The notes under the pieces were generated by a model. The model did no database searches, was not told the origin of the DNA, and saw nothing but the letters and a program-made list of their open reading frames with translations. Below are positions 1 to 7,504 of a stretch of 64,000 bases of DNA, piece after piece (the stretch's first letter is position 1; each line of letters opens with the position of its first letter). The translations under genes were made by a program, and so were the position numbers. Source of the stretch: an uncultured Bacteroidales bacterium (GTDB taxonomy: Bacteria > Bacteroidota > Bacteroidia > Bacteroidales > UBA3824); the NCBI GenBank assembly GCA_937877455.1, contig CALFIU010000090.1, forward strand, positions 1-64,000, in the 5' to 3' direction.

Positions 1-300
1 ACCAAAGAGGAAGCCACCGAGACACGCTGGTACATCAGCAGCCTTGGCAAGGAGGCCGACTTCATACGCCATATCCGCAGCCATTGGGGGGTGGAGAACT
101 CTCTGCACTGGGTGCTGGACATGACTTTCGGCGAGGATTGGCGGAGAAAACGTGCGGGCATGGCCGCAGAAAACTTCGCCCTCGTCCGCAAATTCTCGCT
201 CAACATCCTCAAGCGCGACAAAGGCAAAGGAAGCCTGGTAACCAAACGGCTCAAGGCAAGCTGGAGCATCGATTACCTGTTCTCACTGCTGGAAATTTGA
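1..300 (+). CDS. ISAs1-family transposase, C-terminal part (5' end outside window)
   Basis: The reading frame is open from base 1 and stops with TGA at 298-300, so only the last 99 residues are visible. The segment RSHWGVENSLHWVLDMTFGE followed by a basic RRKRAG stretch and AENFALVRKFSLNIL is characteristic of the C-terminal end of DDE transposases of the ISAs1 (H-repeat associated) family, where the WxxEN...LHW...DV/MTF..D block carries the last catalytic acidic residue. The enzyme would cut and join the ends of its own insertion sequence. Codon usage is clearly more GC-rich than everything to the right, which suggests a recent arrival. Whether the element is complete cannot be judged because its left part lies outside the window. 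Confidence 0.9.
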   Translation, partial: TKEEATETRWYISSLGKEADFIRHIRSHWGVENSLHWVLDMTFGEDWRRKRAGMAAENFALVRKFSLNILKRDKGKGSLVTKRLKASWSIDYLFSLLEI

Positions 301-313
301 TGCGTTTGCCCTG
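300..313 (+). repeat. Possible right terminal inverted repeat of the ISAs1-family element
   Basis: Just after the transposase stop the sequence ATGCGTTTGCCCTG occurs. Read from the other strand it begins CAGGGCAAACGCAT, and a CAGGG-type terminus is what I recall for ISAs1-family ends. GC-rich sequence stops here and AT-rich chromosome begins, consistent with an element boundary near base 313. The left end is not in the window, so the inverted repeat and the flanking target duplication cannot be checked. Confidence 0.4.
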
Positions 314-332
314 ACAATTGTGAAAAGAAAAC

Positions 333-362
333 TTTACATGTCAAGAAAAAAATGTATCTTTG
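333..362 (+). promoter_or_regulatory. Bacteroidota-type promoter for tRNA-Leu
   Basis: A perfect -7 box TATCTTTG (TAnnTTTG) lies at 355-362, with a TTTAC element at 333-337 about 17 bases upstream serving as a plausible -33 box. Transcription would start near 369, some 40 bases before the tRNA. It lies immediately outside the presumed insertion-sequence end. Confidence 0.65.
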
Positions 363-409
363 CAGGTGCTTTTCGGAAGGTGGGAATGGTGGAAAAGCTT
401 TACCCACAG

Positions 410-491
410 GCGGATATGGCGTAATTGGTAGCCGCGTTAGACTTAGGATCTAATGCTTTCGGGCGTGGGGGTTCGAGTCCCTTCATCCGCA
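410..491 (+). tRNA. tRNA-Leu (anticodon UAG)
   Basis: The cloverleaf can be drawn by eye. The acceptor strand GCGGATA (410-416) pairs with CATCCGC (484-490) except for one closing mismatch, and A491 is the discriminator base. The anticodon stem TTAGA/TCTAA (437-441/449-453) encloses the loop CTTAGGA, giving anticodon TAG at 444-446, which reads CUN leucine codons. A long variable arm (about 454-466, class II as expected for Leu) precedes the T arm GGGGGTTCGAGTCCCTT. The 3' CCA is not encoded, which is usual in this phylum. Confidence 0.95.
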
Positions 492-495
492 CAGA

Positions 496-534
496 AAAAC
501 CGCCTACATGTTTTAAAACCATGCAAGCGGTTTT
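496..534 (+). terminator. Rho-independent terminator after tRNA-Leu
   Basis: The arms AAAACCGC (496-503) and GCGGTTTT (527-534) form a perfect stem, extended internally by CATG (507-510) pairing with CATG (520-523), and a T-rich stretch follows. It ends the tRNA transcript before tig. Confidence 0.85.
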
Positions 535-598
535 GTTTTGTTTACAAACATTATAGTTTGATAGTTTATAAAACTAAACGAAAAATTTTTAGTTTCAA

Positions 599-1954
599 AT
601 GCAGATTACAAAAAATAATATTGATGAGCTTATAGCCACAATAAAAATTTCTTTGGTAAAAGAAGATTATCAAGAAAATGTTGAAAAAACTCTTAAAGAT
701 TATCGTAAAAGAGTGGCTATGCCTGGTTTTCGCCAAGGAAAAGTACCTATGGGTTTGATAAAACGTCAATACGAAAAAATGGTTACTTTTGAAGAAATTA
801 ACAAACTTGTTGGCGAAAAACTTTTTGAATACCTTGATAACGAAAAAATCGACTATATAGGACAACCGTTGCCAAGCGAAAGAGAAAAGTCGCAACCTGA
901 TTTTGAGCAGCCTGAGTTGCTTTTTGCTTTTGATGTGGCTCTTTCTCCAAAATTTGATGTAGTTGTTGACAACTCGCTTAAGTTTACAAAATACAATGTA
1001 ACTTTGTCTGATGACTTTTTAAATCAACAAATTGAATCTTATAAATCGCAGGCTGGTAAGTTTGAGTCTGCTGATGTTGTTGGTGAAAAGTCAAAACTTG
1101 AAGGTTCTGTATTTCAAGTAGATGCAGAAGGTAATAAACTTGAAAACGGTTTGTCTAACAATACATCTATGCTTGTTTCAAGTGTTAAAGACGAGGACAC
1201 AAAGAAACAATTTATTGGCAAAAAAGTTGGTGAGCAGATTAATTTTGATTTGAAAAAGGCATTCCCTAATGAAACCGATGCTAAATATATGCTTGCTAAT
1301 AATGCAATCGATTTTAATACAATCAATGCAAATTTTGCTTTCCATATTGATAAAATCGAAGATTTTATACCGGGCGAACTCAATCAAGAAAACTTTGATA
1401 AATTTTTTGGCGCAGATACTGTTCACAACGAAGAAGAAATGCGTGCAAAAATTGTTGAGAACTATAAACCTACGCTTGAACGCGACAGCGACTATAAGCT
1501 TATGATTGACGTTAGAGAGGTTCTTACTTCAAATACTAAATTTGATTTGCCAGTTGATTTTATGGTTAAATGGATGCTTACTCGCAAAGAAAACGAAGGT
1601 AAGACAAAAGAATCATTCTTACAAGATTATCCGACATTTGAAAACGACTTGCGTTGGAATCTTATTCAAGGAAAGATTGTAAAAGAAAACAATTTTACAG
1701 TTTCGCCAGACGAAGAACTTGAAGCTGCTAAAGAAATGACAATTTCTGAGTTTATGCAGTATGGTATAACACCTCAACATTTGCCTGCAGATGCACTTGA
1801 CAACTATGCAAAAGAACGTTTAGGACGTGAACGCGACAAGAATATTGTTAGAAATATGGTTATTTCTAACAAAATAATTAATCTTGTTAAAGAAAAATCT
1901 AACCTTGAAACAAAGGATATTACTTTAGACGAATTTAACAAACTTTTTCAATAA
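599..1954 (+). CDS. tig: Trigger factor, ribosome-bound chaperone
   Basis: Trigger factor binds the ribosome at the polypeptide exit and shields nascent chains. At 451 residues it has the usual family length. The N-terminal ribosome-binding domain carries the signature GFRQGKVP at residues 43-50, matching the GFRxGKxP loop that docks on ribosomal protein uL23. Residues of roughly 150-260 correspond to the FKBP-like peptidyl-prolyl isomerase domain, which is weakly conserved here as is common in Bacteroidota. The remaining alpha-helical part is the substrate cradle. The ATG at 599 begins MQITKNN, the expected family start; no clear Shine-Dalgarno precedes it. A hairpin terminator separates it from clpP, so the usual tig-clpP neighbourhood is kept but probably not as one simple transcript. 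Confidence 0.95.
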   Translation: MQITKNNIDELIATIKISLVKEDYQENVEKTLKDYRKRVAMPGFRQGKVPMGLIKRQYEKMVTFEEINKLVGEKLFEYLDNEKIDYIGQPLPSEREKSQPDFEQPELLFAFDVALSPKFDVVVDNSLKFTKYNVTLSDDFLNQQIESYKSQAGKFESADVVGEKSKLEGSVFQVDAEGNKLENGLSNNTSMLVSSVKDEDTKKQFIGKKVGEQINFDLKKAFPNETDAKYMLANNAIDFNTINANFAFHIDKIEDFIPGELNQENFDKFFGADTVHNEEEMRAKIVENYKPTLERDSDYKLMIDVREVLTSNTKFDLPVDFMVKWMLTRKENEGKTKESFLQDYPTFENDLRWNLIQGKIVKENNFTVSPDEELEAAKEMTISEFMQYGITPQHLPADALDNYAKERLGRERDKNIVRNMVISNKIINLVKEKSNLETKDITLDEFNKLFQ

Positions 1955-1980
1955 TATTCAAACAGAATAAAATATTGCCG

Positions 1981-2020
1981 GAAGTATTCTGAAAGTTTAT
2001 ATTTCGGGATACTTCTTTTT
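1981..2020 (+). terminator. Rho-independent terminator after tig
   Basis: GAAGTATTC (1981-1989) pairs with GGATACTTC (2007-2015) with one G-T wobble. The inner GAAA/TTTC extends the stem, and five T residues follow at 2016-2020. Confidence 0.75.
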
Positions 2021-2106
2021 GCGTTTTTAATAGCGTTTTTTCGCTTGTAGACAAAAGTTTTTTTATTAAAGCCGTCTTACAACGGTTAATTCAACACGAA
2101 AAACAG

Positions 2107-2114
2107 CAACTTTG
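2107..2114 (+). promoter_or_regulatory. Weak candidate -7 box upstream of clpP
   Basis: CAACTTTG at 2107-2114 matches TAnnTTTG at seven of eight positions, 18 bases before the clpP start and after the tig terminator. No convincing -33 element is visible, so this is a tentative assignment. Confidence 0.3.
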
Positions 2115-2131
2115 CTAAAATAATTGACAAT

Positions 2132-2803
2132 ATGGACAATAACGAATTTAGAAAATATGCCGTAATGCACAAAAACATTTCCGGCAACACATTCGACCAA
2201 TATTCTCGTGCCGTAACTGATATGACACGTGCTGTTATAGAAGAACGTGAAATGCCGTTCCGCGAAGTGGACGTTTTTTCTCGTCTTATGGCCGATAGAA
2301 TTATTTTCATTGGTACAGCCTTAGACGAAGAGGTTTGTAACATCATTCAAGCACAACTTCTTTTTCTCGAAAGTAGCGACCCTGGAAAGGATGTGCAGAT
2401 TTATCTCAATACTCCTGGTGGTTCTGTCCAAGGTGGTCTTGCAATATACGATACAATGCAGTATATCAATTGTGATATTTCGTGTACATGTACAGGAATG
2501 GCAGCTTCCATGGGGTCTGTGTTGCTTGCCGCAGGCACTAAAGGTAAACGTTATGCTTTAAAACATTCTCGTATAATGTTACACCAACCATCAGGCTACA
2601 CTGGCGGACAAGCTTCTGATATACAGATAGATGTTAATCAGATACTTTCTTACAAAAATGATTTGTATCAGATTGTAGCCGAGCATACTGGACAATCTGT
2701 AGAGAAAGTAGAAAAGGATTCTCATCGCGATTTTTGGATGACAAGTTTGCAAGCTAAAGAATATGGTTTGATAGACCAAGTTTTAATCAGAGAAAAAAAG
2801 TAA
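2132..2803 (+). CDS. clpP: ATP-dependent Clp protease proteolytic subunit (ClpP), first copy
   Basis: ClpP forms the barrel-shaped serine peptidase that degrades proteins unfolded by ClpX or ClpA/C. The full fold is present in 223 residues. The serine nucleophile block TGMAASMGS places Ser126, MLHQP places His151, and the KDSHRDFW region places the catalytic Asp at residue 200, with spacings identical to Escherichia coli ClpP (25 and 49). The oxyanion-loop motif NTPGGSV is at residues 93-99. An N-terminal extension of about 25 residues precedes the mature fold and may be a propeptide. It is followed after 4 bases by a second clpP, so the two are almost certainly co-transcribed. The usual partner clpX is not adjacent. 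Confidence 0.95.
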   Translation: MDNNEFRKYAVMHKNISGNTFDQYSRAVTDMTRAVIEEREMPFREVDVFSRLMADRIIFIGTALDEEVCNIIQAQLLFLESSDPGKDVQIYLNTPGGSVQGGLAIYDTMQYINCDISCTCTGMAASMGSVLLAAGTKGKRYALKHSRIMLHQPSGYTGGQASDIQIDVNQILSYKNDLYQIVAEHTGQSVEKVEKDSHRDFWMTSLQAKEYGLIDQVLIREKK

Positions 2804-2807
2804 AATC

Positions 2808-3413
2808 ATGAATATGATAAACAATGAACAAAACAACGGTTTAGACACCGTAATCAAAGGCTTGGGAGATATTAATTTTAGTTCAAAGTTTTTGGAAAAA
2901 CGCTCCATTTTTCTTTGGGGAGCTGTAATGGACGACACTGCAGAACAGGTGGTTAACCGTTTGTTTTATCTTGACATGAAAGAGCAAGGTAAGCCAATTA
3001 CTTTTTATATCAATAGTCCAGGAGGCTCGGTAACTGCAGGTTTGGCAATATACGACACTATGAAACTCATAAAATCGCCAGTGAGGACGGTTTGCATGGG
3101 GCTTTGTGCATCAATGGCTTCGATATTGCTTTCGGGTGGCGAAAAGGGAAGTCGTTTTATATTTCCGAATGCCGAAGTAATGATACATCAACCAAGCATC
3201 GGTGGACATTTTCAAGATAAGGCATCTAATCTTGAAATTACTGCACGTCAGATTAATAAAACTAAAACTTTAACTGCAAAAATTCTTTCAGAAAACTGCG
3301 GTAAAGATTTTGATACTGTTTTGCAAGATATTGAAAACGACTATTGGATGGATAGTAACGAGGCTCTTCAATATGGCATTGTAGATAAAATGCTTGACAA
3401 ATTGGAGTGGTAA
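2808..3413 (+). CDS. clpP: Second ClpP-family protease subunit (ClpP2)
   Basis: This is a 201-residue paralogue of the preceding ClpP with all three catalytic residues apparently intact: Ser102 in GLCASMAS, His127 in MIHQP, and Asp178 in ENDYWM. The loop between His and Asp carries about two extra residues (GGHFQDKAS), and the nucleophile elbow GLCASMAS differs from the canonical GxAASMG. The N-terminal handle region is shorter. Two different ClpP subunits encoded in tandem often build mixed heptameric rings in other bacteria, with distinct cleavage preference; that is an inference here. The start ATG at 2808 is followed by another ATG at 2814, so the first residues are uncertain. A terminator follows at 3441. 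Confidence 0.92.
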   Translation: MNMINNEQNNGLDTVIKGLGDINFSSKFLEKRSIFLWGAVMDDTAEQVVNRLFYLDMKEQGKPITFYINSPGGSVTAGLAIYDTMKLIKSPVRTVCMGLCASMASILLSGGEKGSRFIFPNAEVMIHQPSIGGHFQDKASNLEITARQINKTKTLTAKILSENCGKDFDTVLQDIENDYWMDSNEALQYGIVDKMLDKLEW

Positions 3414-3440
3414 GTTGCTATATATTTTTTATAAAAATAT

Positions 3441-3491
3441 AGTCTAAAAAAGTGAGTTTAATTTGAGAACTTATTTTTTTAGACTTTTTTT
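3441..3491 (+). terminator. Rho-independent terminator after clpP2
   Basis: AGTCTAAAAAA (3441-3451) is the exact reverse complement of TTTTTTAGACT (3475-3485), and a T run follows to about 3491. The A/T-rich arms make it near symmetrical. Confidence 0.7.
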
Positions 3492-3725
3492 ATTGTATTT
3501 ATTAAAAATTTTGCTTTTCTTTTTTAGTATTCAATTATACTGTAAAGTGTTATTATAAAAGTGTTTATATTAACACTTATTTCTTTGTTAGTTAGACTAA
3601 TTCTCATTATTTATTTAAAGACATTTTTTTCTAAAAAAATAGTTTTGTAATAGCGTGTTTTTTATGATTTTGGTAACGAAAAATAAAAAAATACCTAAAA
3701 AAGTTTTTCTTAAAAAAAAAATACA

Positions 3726-3733
3726 TATATTTG
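3726..3733 (+). promoter_or_regulatory. Candidate promoter (-7 box) of the SrfB/SrfC operon
   Basis: TATATTTG at 3726-3733 matches the Bacteroidota -7 consensus TAnnTTTG exactly, about 50 bases before the first start codon. A T-rich element at 3704-3709 could serve as a degenerate -33 box. Confidence 0.5.
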
Positions 3734-3784
3734 TTTGCTACGAAAAATTGATTTTTTCTCATAAAAACTATTTGAAAAACCATT

Positions 3785-4423
3785 ATGGATTTATTAAAGT
3801 GGCGACAGGATGCCAATGGAGTTAATGTAGAAACGCCTTGTGATGGTGTTTTGGCTCATTTTGTTATAGAAAACAGTTTAATACGTCATCTTTTGGCTTG
3901 TACGCCGAGGCTATATATAGTTTTTGTTCAAAACAAACAAGGAAATGAAATTCAATATGTTTTGGATTTAACAGATATTAAGCCAGTTATAAACAAAAAT
4001 AATGCACTTAAACTAACTATTGGAAGGCCATTGAAACGAACATCTTCTGTTGGTGGTAATATTTGTGGGCGATATTGTGTTGCCCGTGGTGAAAGTTATC
4101 ACGAAAGATTTCTTACCGATAAAGGGTGGCAAAGTCAGCGTAGTTATTTTGATCTTTATACGCAAAATGCTGTTGCCAATCAAGATACCAATGTGCAAGT
4201 TAAGGAGCGTGTTCAATTGCTATCTAATGTGGAAACAAAGGTTTCTTCTGCAAATGTTTCTGAAGAACAGAATGTTGTACAACAGCCTGAAAAGGCAAAA
4301 GGAAAATTGGCATTATGTAAATTTTGCGGAGAAATTTACCCATCGTCAATGGTTGTTTGTCCTTATTGCCAAAATAAAGGTAAGAATGCCGAACAAGACA
4401 ACGAAGTTGATATTTCTATTTAA
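3785..4423 (+). CDS. Hypothetical protein with C-terminal zinc ribbon, first gene of SrfB/SrfC operon
   Basis: I do not recognise a characterised family for this 212-residue protein. Residues 1-125 look like a compact mixed alpha/beta domain with no signal peptide, so it is probably cytoplasmic. Residues 130-172 are low-complexity and Q/V/E rich, likely a flexible linker. The C-terminal part holds Cys178, Cys181, Cys192 and Cys195 in a CxxC-x10-CxxC arrangement, a typical zinc-ribbon knuckle. It is followed after 59 bases by the SrfB-family gene and starts a five-gene co-directional run, so it may act as an adaptor or regulator of that system (inference). It could alternatively bind nucleic acid through the ribbon, but nothing in the N-terminal domain supports that specifically. 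Confidence 0.75.
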   Translation: MDLLKWRQDANGVNVETPCDGVLAHFVIENSLIRHLLACTPRLYIVFVQNKQGNEIQYVLDLTDIKPVINKNNALKLTIGRPLKRTSSVGGNICGRYCVARGESYHERFLTDKGWQSQRSYFDLYTQNAVANQDTNVQVKERVQLLSNVETKVSSANVSEEQNVVQQPEKAKGKLALCKFCGEIYPSSMVVCPYCQNKGKNAEQDNEVDISI

Positions 4424-4482
4424 AAGGATGAATTATAACACATTATAAATAAGAATGTTAAATTAAGAACCGTAATAACTAT

Positions 4483-7476
4483 ATGAAAGATTTCAGTTTA
4501 ATAGCAAATTCTGGCATACAGTTTCACTCCATTAAGATAAATTTGGGGCAGAAATCAAATGCTATGAAAGTAAACGGAGATTTTTACGAAAAACTCGAAG
4601 AAGACATTGAAGGTAACAAGGAAATAACATTTGTGTTTCCTTATTATCACGAAAAACTCCAAAAATACATTGAACTTACCGATGAAATACAAAAGGCTGC
4701 AGCCGACCCTGAAACGGGTGATATTGACGAAACACGTATTCCGCAAAATCTTATAAAAACTATTCCCGAACACAAAATAATTACAGTAAGGGCGCGTGAA
4801 GCCGTTGAATGTTATGAAGGTGTATGGATTCCAATTCCCTACCTTCGTCGCAGTTATGATGGAAAAAAATTGCAGCAAGGACCCGAAACGTGGGCGATGA
4901 TGTGGTTTAGCCGTATTTCTGGTACCGATGAAGATAGTCAATACACCCACAATGTGGTGTTGGCATTTGACACACGTTGCGAAGATAATTCAGAGGCTTA
5001 TCTGACACCAACAGTTCGTGATGCTCAAAACTCTGTGTTTGATTGCGCTACAAGGCAGGAAGATAATTTCTTTTTCTGCGCGCGACCATGGGTTCAAGAA
5101 TGGTTAAGAGGAGAATTTGAAAAAAAACGTGAAGCTCTTGGAAAAGTAAACGATGAATACAATTTTCTTCACACATCTTATTATCTTACGTTGTTGAAAG
5201 TTTTGGGTAAAGCAGAGGCATTTCCTAAACTTACCCTTCATACACACAATGTTTGCATAGATGTTGATTTAATTCTTGATGTAGGCAATTCTCGTACTAC
5301 AGGAATTTTGGTAGAGTCGGTAAAAACAGGACAACCTTTTGAGTTTACCGATGCTGTACCGTTGGAAATAAGGGATATGACTTATCCAGATCGTACATAT
5401 AGCGACCCATTTGATATGCGTGTCGCGTTTGTAAAAACAACGCTTGGTGATGAGTCGCAATTTATAATGAGTGGAAATCCAAAAGCATTTGCATGGCCGA
5501 GTCTTGTGCGTATTGGCAAAGAAGCTGCAAGACTTACTGTGCTTAACACCGCCGATAATTCCAATTCGGTGATGAGCAGTCCCAAACGTTATCTTTGGGA
5601 TACAGAAAAACGCGCATTCCCTTGGACTTATATTTCAAAGACACAAGAAGCATTTGCAAAACCTGCGCTTTATGGTATTGCAGAATTGTTTACAGAAGAT
5701 GGAAAACTACTTGAAAAAGAGCGTGAAAAGGCAGAACAAGACCCAGAAATGAAAAAGCCTTATCCAGCAATGAATCCTTATTTCAGTAGAAGTTCGTTGA
5801 TGACTTTTGCGTTGAGCGAAATTTTTATGCAAGCTGTTACTTACGTAAATTCTTATCGTTTTCGTAAACGCCAAGGTCAAGAAAATCTTCCTCGTAGGCT
5901 CAAACGTATTGTGTTAACATGTCCAACTGCCATGTTGCAAACAGAGCAGGTTATTCTTCGCGACCATGCCAAAGAAGCTCTTAGCGCATTAAAATCTTAT
6001 TTTGGAACTAATTTTATTGACGAAAATCTTAAAATTATACCTGATGCCGATGATATACGTCGCGATGCTGAAAAACGTGAAGATTGGAATTACGATGAAG
6101 CAACTTGTAACCAACTCACATTTGTATATGGAGAGATAAAGGATAGGTTTATGAACAATGCCAACCTTTATATTAACACTGTTGGTAAAAAACGTTCCGA
6201 CACACTTTATCCTGATCAACCTGCTGTTACCATTGCAAGTGTTGACATTGGTGGTGGAACAACCGACCTTATGATTGCTAATTATCAAGCAAATCCGGGT
6301 GCAAATATTTCGGTGCTTACTCCTGCTCCAATGTTTTGGGAAGGTTTCAATTTGGCTGGAGATGATATTCTAAAGCGTGTAATTGAACGCATTGTATTGC
6401 CTACTATTAAAATTTATGCCGAAAAGCATGGTTGTCGTAATTCGGTTAACGTAATGAATTTCCTTTTTGGACCTTACTTGGGACGCACCACTGCAAAAGA
6501 CAAACTTATGAAAAAGCAGTTTGCTATGCAGATAGCTATTCCTATTGCTACGGATGTATTACAGCACGCATCAGAAGAACGTCCACGCGAAAAACGTAGT
6601 TTTGATTCGTTTTTTGTCAACTATCCGCATCCTAACCAGCAATTGGTGGAATATATCAACCGCGAGTTTGCAAATGAAGGTTGTACAGATTTTAATATAG
6701 AGAATATTACGTGGGAACTTGACAATGAAGGAACCAACAAAGTTGTAAAAGACGTTGTCGAAAAAATGATTGGCGACCTTTGTGGTATTGTTGCACAATA
6801 TGAGTGTGATTATGTTCTGCTATCGGGGCGTCCAAGTCTTTTGCCAGTTGTTAGAGATTTGTTCCTTAAATACTTACCTGTTACACCAGACAAGATTATT
6901 CAACTTGGTCATTATCGAATTGGCACATGGTATCCGTTTGCAGAAGGTACTGGTGTTATAAAAGATCCTAAAACATGTGTGGCTGTTGGTGCAACAGTTG
7001 CACTAATGGCAGGAAACTTGCGTCGTCTTGATGATTTTACAATCGACACTTCGCTTTTGAAACGCAATTTCTGCTCTACTGCCGATTACATTGGTGAGTA
7101 CGATCCTAACAAAGCGCGATTGAAAGAGATTTTCCTTGATCCAGACACCGATACAAAAAATATTAAGTTTTTTGGGCACATGATGCTTGGTATGCGTCAG
7201 ATGCCAACCGACGATTGGATTTCTGCTCCTATGTATAAACTTGTTTATTCGTCGAGTGAGGCTGCTCGTCAGTTAAAAGATCGTGAACCGTTAACTTTTG
7301 ATATTGAGCGAGATCCGCGAGATAAGGAACGTTTAAAGCCATTGCGTAATGTTATGGATAGGGACGGCAAAAAAGTTGCTGCCGAAAACTTGAAACTTTC
7401 GTTACAATCGCTTGCCGATGAACATGGCTATTGGATGGATTCAGGTATATTCCTTATTCAATTGTTTGATAATTAG
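4483..7476 (+). CDS. srfB: SrfB-family protein with actin/Hsp70-like ATPase motifs
   Basis: This 997-residue protein matches the virulence factor SrfB family (named after the SsrB-regulated factor of Salmonella), including the N-terminal SLIANSGIQFHS block and the usual length of about 1000. The three nucleotide-binding motifs of the actin/Hsp70 superfamily are readable: a phosphate-1-like ILDVGNSRTTGI at residues 264-275, a phosphate-2 VDIGGGTTDL at 587-596, and an adenosine-type VLLSGRPS at 778-785. No signal peptide or membrane segment is visible, so it should be cytoplasmic. Residues 1-260 form an additional N-terminal domain. It is separated by 28 bases from a coiled-coil gene and is four genes into an operon with a dynamin-like SrfC protein. 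The biochemical role of the family is not established; ATP-dependent assembly or remodelling is an inference from the fold. Confidence 0.85.
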   Translation: MKDFSLIANSGIQFHSIKINLGQKSNAMKVNGDFYEKLEEDIEGNKEITFVFPYYHEKLQKYIELTDEIQKAAADPETGDIDETRIPQNLIKTIPEHKIITVRAREAVECYEGVWIPIPYLRRSYDGKKLQQGPETWAMMWFSRISGTDEDSQYTHNVVLAFDTRCEDNSEAYLTPTVRDAQNSVFDCATRQEDNFFFCARPWVQEWLRGEFEKKREALGKVNDEYNFLHTSYYLTLLKVLGKAEAFPKLTLHTHNVCIDVDLILDVGNSRTTGILVESVKTGQPFEFTDAVPLEIRDMTYPDRTYSDPFDMRVAFVKTTLGDESQFIMSGNPKAFAWPSLVRIGKEAARLTVLNTADNSNSVMSSPKRYLWDTEKRAFPWTYISKTQEAFAKPALYGIAELFTEDGKLLEKEREKAEQDPEMKKPYPAMNPYFSRSSLMTFALSEIFMQAVTYVNSYRFRKRQGQENLPRRLKRIVLTCPTAMLQTEQVILRDHAKEALSALKSYFGTNFIDENLKIIPDADDIRRDAEKREDWNYDEATCNQLTFVYGEIKDRFMNNANLYINTVGKKRSDTLYPDQPAVTIASVDIGGGTTDLMIANYQANPGANISVLTPAPMFWEGFNLAGDDILKRVIERIVLPTIKIYAEKHGCRNSVNVMNFLFGPYLGRTTAKDKLMKKQFAMQIAIPIATDVLQHASEERPREKRSFDSFFVNYPHPNQQLVEYINREFANEGCTDFNIENITWELDNEGTNKVVKDVVEKMIGDLCGIVAQYECDYVLLSGRPSLLPVVRDLFLKYLPVTPDKIIQLGHYRIGTWYPFAEGTGVIKDPKTCVAVGATVALMAGNLRRLDDFTIDTSLLKRNFCSTADYIGEYDPNKARLKEIFLDPDTDTKNIKFFGHMMLGMRQMPTDDWISAPMYKLVYSSSEAARQLKDREPLTFDIERDPRDKERLKPLRNVMDRDGKKVAAENLKLSLQSLADEHGYWMDSGIFLIQLFDN

Positions 7477-7504
7477 TTGTTTAACGTCATAAATACTTGA
7501 TTAT

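Larger units (their letters stand above)
3414..3784. other. AT-rich intergenic region between clpP2 and the SrfB/SrfC operon
   Basis: These 371 bases hold no credible gene. They contain the clpP2 terminator hairpin (3441-3491) and a candidate promoter -7 box (3726-3733) for the next operon. The rest is very AT-rich with long A and T runs. Confidence 0.7.
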
